Shown: positions 38,184 to 47,489, numbered from the stretch's first letter. The stretch is 64,000 nucleotides of DNA from Sphingomonas sp. LY54 (GCF_035594035.1 NZ_CP141588.1:3192501-3256500); one strand, 5' to 3'. The notes: generated by a model from the letters alone, not told the origin. Program-made: numbers and translations.

Positions 38184-39020
38184 GTGCAAATCATCCGTGA
38201 GATCAACGCCCTGCAAAAAGAGGTTAACGGCCTCCGTGCCGGTGGCGGGCGCATCGCCTTCGTGCCGACCATGGGCGCGCTCCACGCCGGTCACATGGCG
38301 CTGGTGCGGGAGGCCAAGCGGCGGGCGGAGCATGTGGTGGTGTCGATCTTCGTCAATCCGACCCAATTCGGCCCGAACGAGGATCTCTCCGCTTATCCGC
38401 GCCGCGAGGCCGAAGATGCGTCGATGCTCGAGGCGGAAGGCTGCGCCATCCTGTGGGCGCCGGACGTGGCGACCATGTATCCGCCGGGTCACGCCACTCG
38501 CATCCGTGTCGGCGGGATCACCGAAGGCCTGGACGGCGCGGCTCGCCCCGGTCATTTCGACGGCGTCGCGACGGTGGTCTACACGTTGTTCAGCCAGGTG
38601 AGGCCCGACGTCGCCCTGTTCGGCGAGAAGGATTACCAGCAGCTCGCGGTCGTCCAGCGCATGGCCAGGGACCTGCTGCTGCCGCTGGACGTGGTCGGCG
38701 TGCCGACCCAGCGCGACGCCGACGGCCTCGCGCTCTCCTCGCGCAATATCTATCTGTCGGACGAGGAGCGGGTGCAGGCCCGCACGCTGCCGCGGGTGCT
38801 GGTGGAGACGGCACAGGCGATCCGCGAGGGCCGCGCCGTCGCCGAGGCGCTGGACGACGCGCGCCAGAACCTTGCGGGCGCCGGCTTCGGCCCGATCGAT
38901 TATGTCGCTTTGTGCGATGCCGAGACGCTGGAGCCGCTCACCGTCCTCGACCGCCCGGCGCGGCTGCTCGCCGCCGCGAAACTCGGCAAGACGAGGCTGA
39001 TCGACAACCTTGCTTTATAG
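38184..39020 (+). CDS. panC: Pantoate-beta-alanine ligase
   Basis: Pantothenate synthetase: condenses pantoate and beta-alanine with ATP. The nucleotide-binding motif FVPTMGALHAGHMALV is canonical, as are NPTQFGPNEDLSAYPR, FGEKDYQQLAVVQRM and SSRNIYLS. 278 residues, normal. The start is a GTG with GGAGG 10 nt upstream; no in-frame ATG fits the conserved N-terminus. It stands alone, divergent from mipZ across 92 nt. Confidence 0.96.
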   Translation: MQIIREINALQKEVNGLRAGGGRIAFVPTMGALHAGHMALVREAKRRAEHVVVSIFVNPTQFGPNEDLSAYPRREAEDASMLEAEGCAILWAPDVATMYPPGHATRIRVGGITEGLDGAARPGHFDGVATVVYTLFSQVRPDVALFGEKDYQQLAVVQRMARDLLLPLDVVGVPTQRDADGLALSSRNIYLSDEERVQARTLPRVLVETAQAIREGRAVAEALDDARQNLAGAGFGPIDYVALCDAETLEPLTVLDRPARLLAAAKLGKTRLIDNLAL

Positions 39021-39063
39021 GCTCCGGGCGGGCCGTTTTCGCCGTTAACCATTTCTTTCCACC

Positions 39064-39411
39064 ATGAGGCGGATCATCGCCCTTGTCAGACCAGACAAGG
39101 GGGCATGTGTTGTGGGAACAAGCCTAAAGAGCGCCGTCTTCCTCATGGAGAGCCGGCTTACGGAAGCAGCTGAGGGCGATGCCAACGCCCTCTACGAACT
39201 TGGCGTCGCTTATTCGACCGGAAGCGGCGGCACCGACATCGATCTCGTCGAAGCGCACAAATGGTTCAACCTCGCGGCGCTGAACGGCAGCCGCCTGGCC
39301 CAGGAAGCGCGCGCCGAGGTGGCCGACGAGATGACGGCGCGGGAGATTGCCGAGGCGCAGCGCCAGGCCCGGTCCTGGCTGAGCGCGACGGCCGGTCGCC
39401 GCGCTGCCTGA
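39064..39411 (+). CDS. Small Sel1-like repeat protein
   Basis: Up to 115 residues with one Sel1-like (TPR-related) unit: ANALYELGVAYSTGSGGTDI followed by EAHKWFNLAALNGSRLA, then a helical tail MTAREIAEAQRQARSWL. Sel1 repeats mediate protein contacts. The start is uncertain: ATG 39064 lacks a ribosome site, a GTG at 39112 follows a G-rich stretch, and ATG 39145 begins the conserved part. It ends 9 nt before the convergent S9 peptidase stop. Confidence 0.75.
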   Translation: MRRIIALVRPDKGACVVGTSLKSAVFLMESRLTEAAEGDANALYELGVAYSTGSGGTDIDLVEAHKWFNLAALNGSRLAQEARAEVADEMTAREIAEAQRQARSWLSATAGRRAA

Positions 39412-39420
39412 ACCGAAGCC

Positions 39421-41490
39421 TTATTGGGCGGCGGTTCGCGCGGCCGGCATGCCGTCGCGATATTTCTCGAACCAGGCGAGAATGGCGGCGGCCTTGGCGC
39501 CGCTCTGCGACGGGCGGGCTGCGATGCCGCCATGGCTCGCCTCGGGAACCTTGACCAAGGCCGTGGGCACGCCTTGGATCTGCAGCGCCGTATAATATTG
39601 CTCGGCCTCGCTGACCGGCGTGCGATAATCCTCGCTGCCGACGACGACCAGGGTCGGCGTCTTCACATTACCGACCAGAGACAGCGGCGAGCGGCTCCAA
39701 TAGCTTTGCGGGTCCTCCCACGGCTTCTTGTCGAACCAGTAGCGCGAGAAGAAGAAGGGGTTGTCGGCGGTGAGCGCGAAGCTCGCCCAGTCGATCACCG
39801 GCTTCTGCGTCGCCGCGGCCTTGAATCGGTCGGTTTTGCCGATGATCCAGGAGGTGAGCACGCCGCCGCCCGATCCGCCGGTGACGAACAGCCGGTCGGG
39901 ATCGACAAAGCCCTGCGCGATCGCGAGATCGACCGCCGCCATCAGGTCGTCATAGTCGCGGCCGGGATAAGCGTGGTGGATCTGGTTGGCGAAATCGGCG
40001 CCGTAGGAGGTCGATCCGCGCGGGTTCACCGACAGCACCGCGTAACCGGCGGCTGCATAGAGCTGGTTGTCGGTCGAGAAATGCGGCCCGTAGGCGGCGA
40101 AGGGGCCGCCGTGGATTTCGAGGATCAGCGGTACGCGCTGCCCTTCGGCGCGGCTCGGCGGCAGCGTCAGCCAGGCATCGACCTTGCGGTTGTCGAAGGC
40201 GGTGGCCTGGAGCTTGCGCACCTCGCCGAGGCTCTTGCCGTCGAGCAGTTCGGCGTTGAGCCGGGTCAAGGCGCGCTTGGCGCCGCCCCGCACCAACGCC
40301 ACGTCGGCAGGGCGGGTGGCGCTGCCGCTGGTGACGGCGAGTGCGCCGTCCCGTGCGACCGAGAAGGATCCGCCGGTATAGGGCCGGTCGAGCGAAGAGC
40401 CGCTGAGCCCTTCGGCCACCGTCCGGATCGAGCCGTCGAGCGAAACCCGCGCGACCTTGGTCGTGCCCTGATCGTCATAATCGACGTAGATCGATCGGCC
40501 GTCGGCCGACCAGACGGGCGACCCGACGCTGCGATCGAGCGACTCGGTCAGCGCGCGGCGGTTGGCGCCGTTGCGGTCCATCACGTACAGGACCGTATTC
40601 TGGTAGCCGAGGCGCTTGTCGTCGAAACCGACATAAGCGATGCGGCCGCCGTCGGGCGACACGACCGGGCTGGAATCCGGTCCGTCGCGGTCGGTGAGGG
40701 CGGTGACGCCGCCGCTCGCGACGTCGAACGCATAGACTTCGCTGTCGAGCGGCTCGCGTTCCCAGTCCGCCGAGCGGTTGCCGCTGAAATAGAGGATGCG
40801 CCCGTCCGGGCTCCACGACAGCGAACCGCCATTGTTGACCGCGCCGAAGGTGAGTTGCCGCGCCGCGCCGCCATCGGCCGAGACTAGGAAGATCTGGGTG
40901 AAGCCTGGCTTCAGATAGCCTTCCTCGTCGGTGCGGTAGGTGACGGCCGAATGGATCTCGAGCGGCGGCGCCCATTTCGCGCCTTCCGGCTTGGGCGGCG
41001 TGGTGCCGAGCTTCAGCCCCTCGTCGGGAACGAACATCGAATAGGCGATCTGCCGGCCGTCGGGCGACCAGGCGATTCCCGACGGAGAATCGGGAAGGCC
41101 GGTGATGCGGACCGATTCGCCCGAATCCATCCAGCGCACGAACAATTGCGGTGGGCCGCCCTCCGCCGAAGAGACATAAGCGAGCCGCTTGCCGTCCGGC
41201 GACCAGCGCGGCTGGCTGTGCGCGCCGGTCCCGGCGACGAGCGGCGTCTGCTGGCCGGTGCGCGCGTCGATCAGCCAGAGGGTCGGCCGCATCCGGTCGG
41301 TCATGATGTCGCCCGAGCGCCGGACATAGGCGATGCGGCTGCCGTCCGGGCTGATCTGCGGGTCGGCCGCGACTTCGAGCGAGAACAGGTCTCGCGCCGT
41401 GAACGTGCGGGTGGGACCCTCGGCAGGCGCCGCGAGGGCCGTCCCGCTCACTCCGGCCAGCAAAGCGATCGCGTAAAGGCATTTCAGCAT
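39421..41490 (-). CDS. Exported S9 family (prolyl oligopeptidase-like) peptidase
   Basis: Serine peptidase with an N-terminal beta-propeller and a C-terminal alpha/beta-hydrolase domain, predicted periplasmic. The ATG at 41490 gives 689 residues with a signal peptide ending near TALAAP; a frame extending to 42036 runs into the next gene and is not used. Propeller blades show repeated ISPDGSRIAYV / WSPDGKRLAYV motifs. Triad: S540 in TGGSGGGV, Asp in GSEDYRTP, His in EASHGG. Such dipeptidyl-peptidase-like enzymes degrade imported or wall peptides. Confidence 0.94.
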   Translation of the reverse strand: MLKCLYAIALLAGVSGTALAAPAEGPTRTFTARDLFSLEVAADPQISPDGSRIAYVRRSGDIMTDRMRPTLWLIDARTGQQTPLVAGTGAHSQPRWSPDGKRLAYVSSAEGGPPQLFVRWMDSGESVRITGLPDSPSGIAWSPDGRQIAYSMFVPDEGLKLGTTPPKPEGAKWAPPLEIHSAVTYRTDEEGYLKPGFTQIFLVSADGGAARQLTFGAVNNGGSLSWSPDGRILYFSGNRSADWEREPLDSEVYAFDVASGGVTALTDRDGPDSSPVVSPDGGRIAYVGFDDKRLGYQNTVLYVMDRNGANRRALTESLDRSVGSPVWSADGRSIYVDYDDQGTTKVARVSLDGSIRTVAEGLSGSSLDRPYTGGSFSVARDGALAVTSGSATRPADVALVRGGAKRALTRLNAELLDGKSLGEVRKLQATAFDNRKVDAWLTLPPSRAEGQRVPLILEIHGGPFAAYGPHFSTDNQLYAAAGYAVLSVNPRGSTSYGADFANQIHHAYPGRDYDDLMAAVDLAIAQGFVDPDRLFVTGGSGGGVLTSWIIGKTDRFKAAATQKPVIDWASFALTADNPFFFSRYWFDKKPWEDPQSYWSRSPLSLVGNVKTPTLVVVGSEDYRTPVSEAEQYYTALQIQGVPTALVKVPEASHGGIAARPSQSGAKAAAILAWFEKYRDGMPAARTAAQ

Positions 41491-41561
41491 GTCGGCATCC
41501 CCTGTTTTGGCGGGAACATAGGAGGCGGAGGGCAGCGGCCGCAAGCGGTCACGCAGGCGGT

Positions 41562-42695
41562 TCAGCCTTTGCGGAACGGACCCATGGCGCGCAGCGTCTC
41601 GATCTCTTCGGTCACCGCACGGCGTTCCGATTCGAGATAGTCGGCGACCGCGCGGCGCAGGCCCGGATGGGCGAGATAATGCGCCGAATAAGTGGGGACC
41701 GGGCGGTAGCCGCGGGCGAGCTTGTGTCCGCCCTGGGCGCCGGCTTCGACGCGCCTCAGACCGCGCGCGATGGCGATGTCGATCGCCTGATAATAGCAGA
41801 TCTCGAAATGGAGGTGCGGCACTTCCTGCGACGCGCCCCAATAGCGGCCGTACAGGGTGTCGGCGCCGACCATGTTGAGCGCGCCCGCGATCGGGGTGCC
41901 GTCGCGCAGGGCGAAGACGAGCAGGACACGGTCGGGCATGCGCTCGCCGAGCATCGAGAAGAAGGCGCGCGTCAGATAGGGCCGCCCCCATTTGCGCGCG
42001 CCGGTATCCTGGTAGAAATGCCAGAAGGCGTCCCAATGCGCCTCGGTGATCGCGGCGCCGGTCACATGCTCGACGGTGAGCCCTTCCAGGGCCGCGGCGC
42101 GCTCCTTGCGGATGGTCTTGCGCTTGCGCGAGGCCAATGTGCTGAGGAAATCCTCGAAGCTCGCAAAGCCCTCATTGTGCCAGTGGAACTGGCTGTCGAC
42201 GCGGATCAGCCAGCCGGCGGCGCGGAAGGCGTCGAGATCGGCCTCGCACAGGAAAGTGGCGTGCGCCGAGGAGAGATCGTTGGCGCGCACCAGCGATTCC
42301 GCCGCGCCGATCAAGGCCGGCGCCAACGCGCGGTCGGGCGCCAGAAGCCGCGGCCCGGGCACCGGCGTGAAGGGGACGGCGATCTGCAGCTTGGGATAAT
42401 AATCGCCGCCGGCGCGGTGATAGGCGTCCGCCCAGGCGTGGTCGAAGACATATTCGCCCTGGCTGTGGCTCTTGAGATAGGCCGGCATGACTGCTGCCGG
42501 ACGTCCGTCCTGGCCGTCGATCGCGATCGGAACGGGCTGCCAGCCGGTGGCGGCGCCGGCGCTGCCCGATTGTTCGAGCGCGGCCAGGAAGGCGTGGCTG
42601 AGGAACGGATTGTCCGCGCCGGCGAGCCGGTCCCAGTCGTCGGCGGCGAAGCTTGCGACCCCGTCGCCGACGCGGGCGAGGAGGCCGGCGCTCAT
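41562..42695 (-). CDS. GNAT/FemAB-like N-acyltransferase (DUF482 family)
   Basis: 377 residues of a conserved proteobacterial family of GNAT-like acyltransferases whose substrate is not established. Visible features: NPFLSHAFLAALEQSGSAG at the start, SRKRKTIRKERAAA in the centre, and a C-terminal acyltransferase domain with GRYWGASQEVPHLHFEICYY and EAGAQGGHKLARGYRPV. Its ATG overlaps the GDPD stop (ATGA), so it is the third gene of RidA-GDPD-DUF482, an order I associate with alphaproteobacteria. Confidence 0.88.
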   Translation of the reverse strand: MSAGLLARVGDGVASFAADDWDRLAGADNPFLSHAFLAALEQSGSAGAATGWQPVPIAIDGQDGRPAAVMPAYLKSHSQGEYVFDHAWADAYHRAGGDYYPKLQIAVPFTPVPGPRLLAPDRALAPALIGAAESLVRANDLSSAHATFLCEADLDAFRAAGWLIRVDSQFHWHNEGFASFEDFLSTLASRKRKTIRKERAAALEGLTVEHVTGAAITEAHWDAFWHFYQDTGARKWGRPYLTRAFFSMLGERMPDRVLLVFALRDGTPIAGALNMVGADTLYGRYWGASQEVPHLHFEICYYQAIDIAIARGLRRVEAGAQGGHKLARGYRPVPTYSAHYLAHPGLRRAVADYLESERRAVTEEIETLRAMGPFRKG

Positions 42696-43468
42696 CGCGG
42701 CGGGATCTCGTAGATGATCTGGCTGGCGTGGACCTCGGCGGTGGCGCCGTCGCGCGGCGTCCGCACGGTCCAGGTCAGGATGGGCAGGCCCCGGCCGCGC
42801 GCCCAGGCGGCGAAGCGCGAGGGGAGATCGCGAATGTCGTAGGCGAGGAAATGCGGCCGCGCGCGCATGAAGGCGAGCCTGCGCCCGATCCGCCCGCGCA
42901 GGCCGCGGCGATCCTCCTCGGTGACGACAAGCCCGCGCACGATACCCGGCGCATGGCGCGCGAACCAGCGCCCGATCTGGGGATTGAACGACATCACGGC
43001 GATGACGCCCGAATAGCCCTCGAGGGCGGCACGCACCGATCGGCAGAGCGGGCCCACTCGGCGGTTGGGCGATTTGACCTCGATCAGCAAGGGCACGCGG
43101 CCCCCGATCAGTTCCAGGATCTCGGGCAATGTCGGGATCGTCTCGTCGGTCCTGGCAAGGCGGATGCGCGCGAGCTCGTCCGACCCGCGGTCGCGCACGG
43201 CGCCGCTCTCGCCGGTCAGGCGGTGGAGGTCGTAATCGTGGAAGACGAAGGCGTCGCCGTCGCGGCTCGCCTGGACGTCGAGCTCGATGCCGTGGCGCTG
43301 GGCGATCGCGGCGGCGAAGGCGGCGCGGCTGTTCTCGATCGGCCCGCGGCCGTGCAGACCCCTATGGGCATAGGGGTAGGCGATCAGCTGCGCGAGGCGG
43401 CCGCGATCCCGGACCGCGGCCTTCGGCTTCTTGATCGGCTCAGCCTTGCTTGATGGCGACGATGGCAT
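42692..43468 (-). CDS. Glycerophosphodiester phosphodiesterase
   Basis: Hydrolyses glycerophosphodiesters to glycerol 3-phosphate and alcohol. The GDPD signature AHRGLHGRGPIENSRAAF (catalytic His, Asn) and the IELDVQASRDGDAFVFHDYDL motif with metal-binding acids are present; TWTVRTP occurs near the end. No signal peptide, so probably cytoplasmic. From ATG 43468 it has 258 residues and overlaps the RidA gene end by 29 nt; the ribosome site is weak, so a non-ATG start is possible. Coupled to the DUF482 gene downstream. Confidence 0.9.
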   Translation of the reverse strand: MPSSPSSKAEPIKKPKAAVRDRGRLAQLIAYPYAHRGLHGRGPIENSRAAFAAAIAQRHGIELDVQASRDGDAFVFHDYDLHRLTGESGAVRDRGSDELARIRLARTDETIPTLPEILELIGGRVPLLIEVKSPNRRVGPLCRSVRAALEGYSGVIAVMSFNPQIGRWFARHAPGIVRGLVVTEEDRRGLRGRIGRRLAFMRARPHFLAYDIRDLPSRFAAWARGRGLPILTWTVRTPRDGATAEVHASQIIYEIPPR

Positions 43469-43910
43469 CGACTTCGACTGCCGCCCCGAGCGGGAGCACG
43501 GGCACGCCGACGGCGCTGCGCGTGTGGCGGCCGGCATCGCCGAATACCTGCTCCATCAGCTCGGAGGCGCCGTTGGCGACCTTGGGCTGGTCGGTGAAGC
43601 CGGCGGCGCTGCTCACGAACACGCCGAGCTTCACGATCCGCTCGACCTTGTAGAGGTCGCCGAGCGCGGCGTTGATCTGGGCGAGGACCATCACGCCGCA
43701 TGCGCGGGCGGCGGCATAGCCGTAGTCGACATCCTTGTCCTCGCCGAGCCGGCCGGTCATGACCTTGCCATCGGCGTCGAACGGCAGCTGCCCGGAAAGG
43801 TACAGCAAATTGCCGACCTGGACGGTTGGCACATAGGCCGCCACCGGAGCGGCTGGGGTGGGAAGGGTGATCTTCTGGCCTGCAAGGCGCGCTGCGATAT
43901 CGTCGGTCAT
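43440..43910 (-). CDS. RidA (YjgF) family enamine/imine deaminase
   Basis: 156 residues with the RidA fold: YVPTVQVGNLLYLSGQLPFD, AARACGVMVLAQINAALGDL, and RSAVGVPVLPLGAAVEVDAI. Canonical RidA keeps an arginine near the C-terminal third that binds the substrate carboxylate; here R is present in HTRSAVGV. Slightly longer than E. coli RidA (128), as in the alphaproteobacterial subgroup. First gene of a minus-strand operon with GDPD and DUF482. Confidence 0.9.
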   Translation of the reverse strand: MTDDIAARLAGQKITLPTPAAPVAAYVPTVQVGNLLYLSGQLPFDADGKVMTGRLGEDKDVDYGYAAARACGVMVLAQINAALGDLYKVERIVKLGVFVSSAAGFTDQPKVANGASELMEQVFGDAGRHTRSAVGVPVLPLGAAVEVDAIVAIKQG

Positions 43911-43996
43911 GACGTCAGCCTCAAGCAGAGGTGGAGGGGTCGGGTCAAGCGGCGTGCGCGATCAGGCGGGCCTATTTCGCCACGGGCAAGTAATTC

Positions 43997-44021
43997 GGAA
44001 CCGGTGGCGCGGCCACTTGTT
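43997..44021 (+). promoter_or_regulatory. EcfG-like promoter candidate for the HWE kinase gene
   Basis: GGAAC (43997-44001), 16 nt, TGTT (44018-44021). This matches the alphaproteobacterial general-stress sigma consensus GGAAC-N16/17-CGTT at 8 of 9 positions. It lies about 70 nt upstream of the kinase start. Between them is an inverted repeat TAAGGA (44041-44046) / TCCTTA (44055-44060). Confidence 0.4.
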
Positions 44022-44089
44022 CACAGCGCGACCATTCACCTAAGGACGGATCTCTCCTTAATTCCTTCGCAAGTCTGGACAAATCCGCC

Positions 44090-46177
44090 TTGAACGCTGC
44101 CGCGCCGTCATTGACCGGTCACGAAGATATCTTCGTCGGCGACAGCGAAATGGCGCGCCTGATGCGGGCGCATGACTGGGCCGCAACGCCGCTTGGGAGC
44201 CCGGAAAGCTGGCCCGAGACGCTGAAGGTCGCGCTCCGCCTGCTGCTTACGTCGCGGTTCGAGATGTGGCTCGGCTGGGGCGAGGACGTCGCCTTCTTCT
44301 ACAACGACGCCTACCGCCCCACGCTCGGCAACAAGCATCCGCATGCCTTGGGGATGCCGACCCAAATCCTGTGGGCCGAGATCTGGCCGCAGATCGAGGG
44401 GCGCATCCGCTCGGTCTATGAAAAGGGCGAGGCGACGTGGGACCGTGCGCTGCTGTTGCTCCTTCACCGCAACGGCTATCCGGAAGAGACCTACCACACA
44501 TTTTCCTACAGCCCGCTGATCGGCGGAGATGGGCGTGTCGAGGGCCTGTTCTGTGCGGTGTCCGAAGAGACCGAGCGCGTCATCAGCGAACGGCGACTGG
44601 CGTCGCTCGGCGGCCTCGCGGCCGGCTTGGCGGGCGCCGAATCGCGGAAGAGCGTGCTCGGCATCGCGGAGCGCCAGCTCGGCCACAATCTCCACGATCT
44701 GCCCTTCGCGCTGATCTATCTGTTCGATGCCAACGGAGAGGCCCACCTGGCCGCCGCCAGCGGGGTGGCCCGGGGCAGCGCCTTGGCGCCCGAACGGCTC
44801 GACGCCGCGGATACGCTCTGGCCGGCGGGGCAGATTGCGGGCGGTGGCGACCGGTTCCAGGTGGCGCTTGACGGGCTGGCCGCCGATCTGCCGACCGGGG
44901 CGTGGCAGCAGCCGCCTTCGACCGCATTGGCGGTCGCGCTGGAGGGGCAGGGCAACGAGCCGCCGATCGGTTTTCTCGTCGCCGGGCTCAACCCGCACCG
45001 GCCTCTCGACGATGAATATCGCTCCTTCCTGGGGCTTCTGGCCGGGCAGATCGCCTCCGCCCTGGCGGGGGCGCGCGCCTATGAAACGGAGCGCGAGCGG
45101 GCCGCCGCGCTCGCCGAAGCGGTGCGCTTGCGCCAGGAAGCGGCCGAAACGCTGCGCCGCGCCAACCGGACCCTCGCGGAAGAGGTCGAACGCCGCACGC
45201 AGGAAAGTGCGAGATTGCGCGACCTCTTCCGCCAGGCCCCCGGTTTCATCGCCGTCCTCCGGGAGCCCGCTCACATCTTCGAGCTGACGAACGATTCCTA
45301 CATGCAGCTGGTCGGCCACCGCGATCTCACCGGAAAGCCGGTGCGGGAGGCATTGCCCGAAGTCGTCGGCCAGGGCTTCGTCGAACTGCTGGATACGGTT
45401 TACCGATCGGGCGAAGCCTATGTCGGGCGCCGCGTGCCGGTCACCTTGCAGCGCACCAAAGAGGGGCCGGCGGAACTGCGTTACGTCGATTTCGTCTACC
45501 AGCCGATCTTCGGCGAGGACGGCAAGGTCGGCGGCATCTTCGTCGAGGGTTTCGACAGCACGGAATCGCAGAAGGCGGAGGAGCATCAGCGCCTGCTCTT
45601 GAACGAGCTCAACCATCGGGTGCGCAACACGCTCGCCATCGTCCAGGCGATCGCCCAGCAGTCATTCAAGGACGAACATGCCTCGGCCGAAGCGCGGAGC
45701 AGCTTCGACGGCCGACTGAGCGCGCTCTCGGCCGCGCACAATTTGCTGACGCGCAGCAATTGGGAAGCGGCGTCGATGCGCCAGCTGATCGAGGATGCGA
45801 TCGCGCCCTATCGCGGCGGAGACCGGTTCGAGATAGCGGGTCCCGATCTGAACGTCGCGCCCAAGACGGCGGTCTCGCTCGCGCTCGCGTTGCACGAGCT
45901 TGCGACGAACGCGGTCAAATATGGCGCGCTGTCGGTTCCGAGCGGGCGGGTCGTGATCCGCTGGTCGGTCGATCCGGACCCTGCCGGCGATCGCCTGGCC
46001 TTCAGCTGGCGCGAGCAGGGCGGCCCTCCGGTCGTGGTGCCGACCCGCCGCGGCTTCGGCAGCCGCATGATCGAGCGGGGCCTGGCGGCCGAGTTCGGCG
46101 GCAAAGTGGTGATCGCCTTCGATCCCGACGGCGTCTGCTGCACGATTGACGCGCCCTTGCTGGATGCGGGCCTGTGA
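44090..46177 (+). CDS. HWE-family sensor histidine kinase with PAS and GAF domains
   Basis: Cytoplasmic hybrid-free sensor kinase, 695 residues. An N-terminal PAS-like domain (RAHDWAATPLGSPESWPETL, about 20-165), a GAF-like domain (about 180-325), a coiled coil (about 330-375), a second PAS domain (about 380-490) and the HWE kinase core. The phosphoacceptor is H509 in LLLNELNHRVRNTLAIVQ; HELATNAVKYGAL is the N box and GFGSRMIERGL ends the ATP-binding region. The start is a TTG without a clear ribosome site, so the exact N-terminus is uncertain. The response regulator starts inside its stop (GTGA), indicating a cognate pair. Confidence 0.92.
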   Translation: MNAAAPSLTGHEDIFVGDSEMARLMRAHDWAATPLGSPESWPETLKVALRLLLTSRFEMWLGWGEDVAFFYNDAYRPTLGNKHPHALGMPTQILWAEIWPQIEGRIRSVYEKGEATWDRALLLLLHRNGYPEETYHTFSYSPLIGGDGRVEGLFCAVSEETERVISERRLASLGGLAAGLAGAESRKSVLGIAERQLGHNLHDLPFALIYLFDANGEAHLAAASGVARGSALAPERLDAADTLWPAGQIAGGGDRFQVALDGLAADLPTGAWQQPPSTALAVALEGQGNEPPIGFLVAGLNPHRPLDDEYRSFLGLLAGQIASALAGARAYETERERAAALAEAVRLRQEAAETLRRANRTLAEEVERRTQESARLRDLFRQAPGFIAVLREPAHIFELTNDSYMQLVGHRDLTGKPVREALPEVVGQGFVELLDTVYRSGEAYVGRRVPVTLQRTKEGPAELRYVDFVYQPIFGEDGKVGGIFVEGFDSTESQKAEEHQRLLLNELNHRVRNTLAIVQAIAQQSFKDEHASAEARSSFDGRLSALSAAHNLLTRSNWEAASMRQLIEDAIAPYRGGDRFEIAGPDLNVAPKTAVSLALALHELATNAVKYGALSVPSGRVVIRWSVDPDPAGDRLAFSWREQGGPPVVVPTRRGFGSRMIERGLAAEFGGKVVIAFDPDGVCCTIDAPLLDAGL

Positions 46178-46551
46178 GCGGCCTCGCCGGCACCCGCGTG
46201 CTCGTGCTGGAGGACGAACCGCTCGTCGCAATGGCGCTGGAAGACATGCTCCTTGCGCTGGGATGCGTCGTGATCGGCCCGGCCAGCCGCGTCGCTCAGG
46301 CGCTCGAACTTGCGGAAGCCGAGCCGATCGATGCCGCCGTGCTCGACGTCAACATCAATTCCGGCCGCAGCTTTGCCGTCGCCGACGTCCTGCGCGGCCG
46401 CGGGATACCCTATCTCTACGCCACCGGTTACGGGGAATATGGCGTCGCGGAGCGCGCGGAGACCGTCCCGGTCATTCAGAAACCTTACCGGCAACACGAT
46501 ATCGCGGCAGGCCTCGCCGCCTTGCTCGATACGGCGACGGCGCCGCGCTAG
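46174..46551 (+). CDS. Single-domain response regulator
   Basis: 125-residue receiver domain with no output domain. The phosphoacceptor is D58 in AAVLDVNINSG; the acidic pair lies in VLVLEDEPLV and the conserved Lys in VIQKPY. The GTG start overlaps the kinase stop by 4 nt. FAT GUY-like variants: the segment PYLYATGYG followed by QKPY resembles the receiver class that acts with HWE/HisKA_2 kinases in the general stress response. Output partner not in window. Confidence 0.9.
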   Translation: MSGLAGTRVLVLEDEPLVAMALEDMLLALGCVVIGPASRVAQALELAEAEPIDAAVLDVNINSGRSFAVADVLRGRGIPYLYATGYGEYGVAERAETVPVIQKPYRQHDIAAGLAALLDTATAPR

Positions 46552-46555
46552 GCTG

Positions 46556-47185
46556 TCAGCCGGTGGCCGCCGTCCCTTCGGCGAAGCGGCTGAGGATCCA
46601 GGACGTTGCGGCGCTCCAGTCGTCGATCCGGGCGTGGGCATGCTGCGCCACCGGCATGTGCGCGGCGACGCGCGGCTCGGCGATCATGTGCAGGCGCCAC
46701 ACTTCGGGAGCGTGCTTCGCGACCGATTCGTGATGGATATGGAGGTCGTCGACGAACACCGCGACGGCCGGCCGGGTCTGTTCGATCAGCTCGGCGACGG
46801 GCCGACCCTTGCCGCCCTGGTTACAGAGCACGCGATGGCGGATGTCGAACGCTTCGAGCTGGCGCACGCGATTGGCGTGATATTGGTCGCCGATATTGGT
46901 GAGCACGACGATGTCGGCGACCTCGCCGATTTCGGCCAAGGCCTCGGCCGCGCCCGGCACGATATTCTGGCGGTGCATCTCGCTGTCGAAGAAGCTGTCG
47001 AGCAGGGGCCAGATTTTTGCCTCGGGCACCGGCTGGCCGTCCCTGCGGTCGCGCACAGCGTCGCGGAAATGCTTGGCGTCCAGCGAGAATTCGAAGCCGT
47101 GCGCTTCGTCCACCCAATCGGCGAAATGGGTGAGCATGTGGACCAGCACTTCGTCACAGTCGGTAATCAGCAGTGGGCGGTTCAT
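46556..47185 (-). CDS. HAD-superfamily hydrolase
   Basis: 209 residues. Motif I is LITDCDEVLVHM (nucleophile Asp and the +2 Asp), motif II is VLTNIGD, and the distal acidic motif is AVFVDDLHIHH. A helical cap lies between motifs I and II (about 20-90). Likely a small-molecule phosphatase; substrate unknown. Its start overlaps the DUF3572 stop by 4 nt (ATGA). Convergent with the response regulator gene, 4 nt between stops. Confidence 0.88.
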   Translation of the reverse strand: MNRPLLITDCDEVLVHMLTHFADWVDEAHGFEFSLDAKHFRDAVRDRRDGQPVPEAKIWPLLDSFFDSEMHRQNIVPGAAEALAEIGEVADIVVLTNIGDQYHANRVRQLEAFDIRHRVLCNQGGKGRPVAELIEQTRPAVAVFVDDLHIHHESVAKHAPEVWRLHMIAEPRVAAHMPVAQHAHARIDDWSAATSWILSRFAEGTAATG

Positions 47186-47454
47186 GATTCCAGGAGGCTC
47201 CGTGCGGCGACGATTTGGGCCGGTTTCACGCCGATCGCCTCGGCGCAGGCGAGCAGGTCCGGTTCGTGGGCTTCGAGAAAGGCGAGGGTGGCCGCGAGGA
47301 CCGACGGTTCGGCGATGCGCGTGCGCAGGTCGTCGGGAGTCAGTCCGGTGAGAGCGAGCAGCCGCTCCGCGCGGGCGCCGTCAGACAGCGTCCAGCCCAA
47401 AGCGGACAGCGCCAGAGCTACCGCATTATCCGCGTTTGTTTCCTTAATCTTCAT
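47182..47454 (-). CDS. DUF3572 family protein
   Basis: 90-residue helical protein with the DUF3572 pattern: ALALSALGWTLSDGARAERL and LTPDDLRTRIAEPSVLAATL, then FLEAHEPDLLACAEAIGVKP. A small alphaproteobacterial family of unknown function. Coupled by a 4-nt overlap to the HAD hydrolase and divergent from divK across 35 nt, an arrangement I recognise as common near divK. Confidence 0.87.
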   Translation of the reverse strand: MKIKETNADNAVALALSALGWTLSDGARAERLLALTGLTPDDLRTRIAEPSVLAATLAFLEAHEPDLLACAEAIGVKPAQIVAARSLLES

Positions 47455-47489
47455 CGCCTAAGATGTTGGGGGCTTCAGAAGGTTTGCGC

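Noticed and set aside
39421..42036. S9 peptidase frame extended to 871 residues
   Set aside because: The extra residues lie upstream of the signal peptide and overlap the DUF482 gene; ATG 41490 has a good ribosome site.
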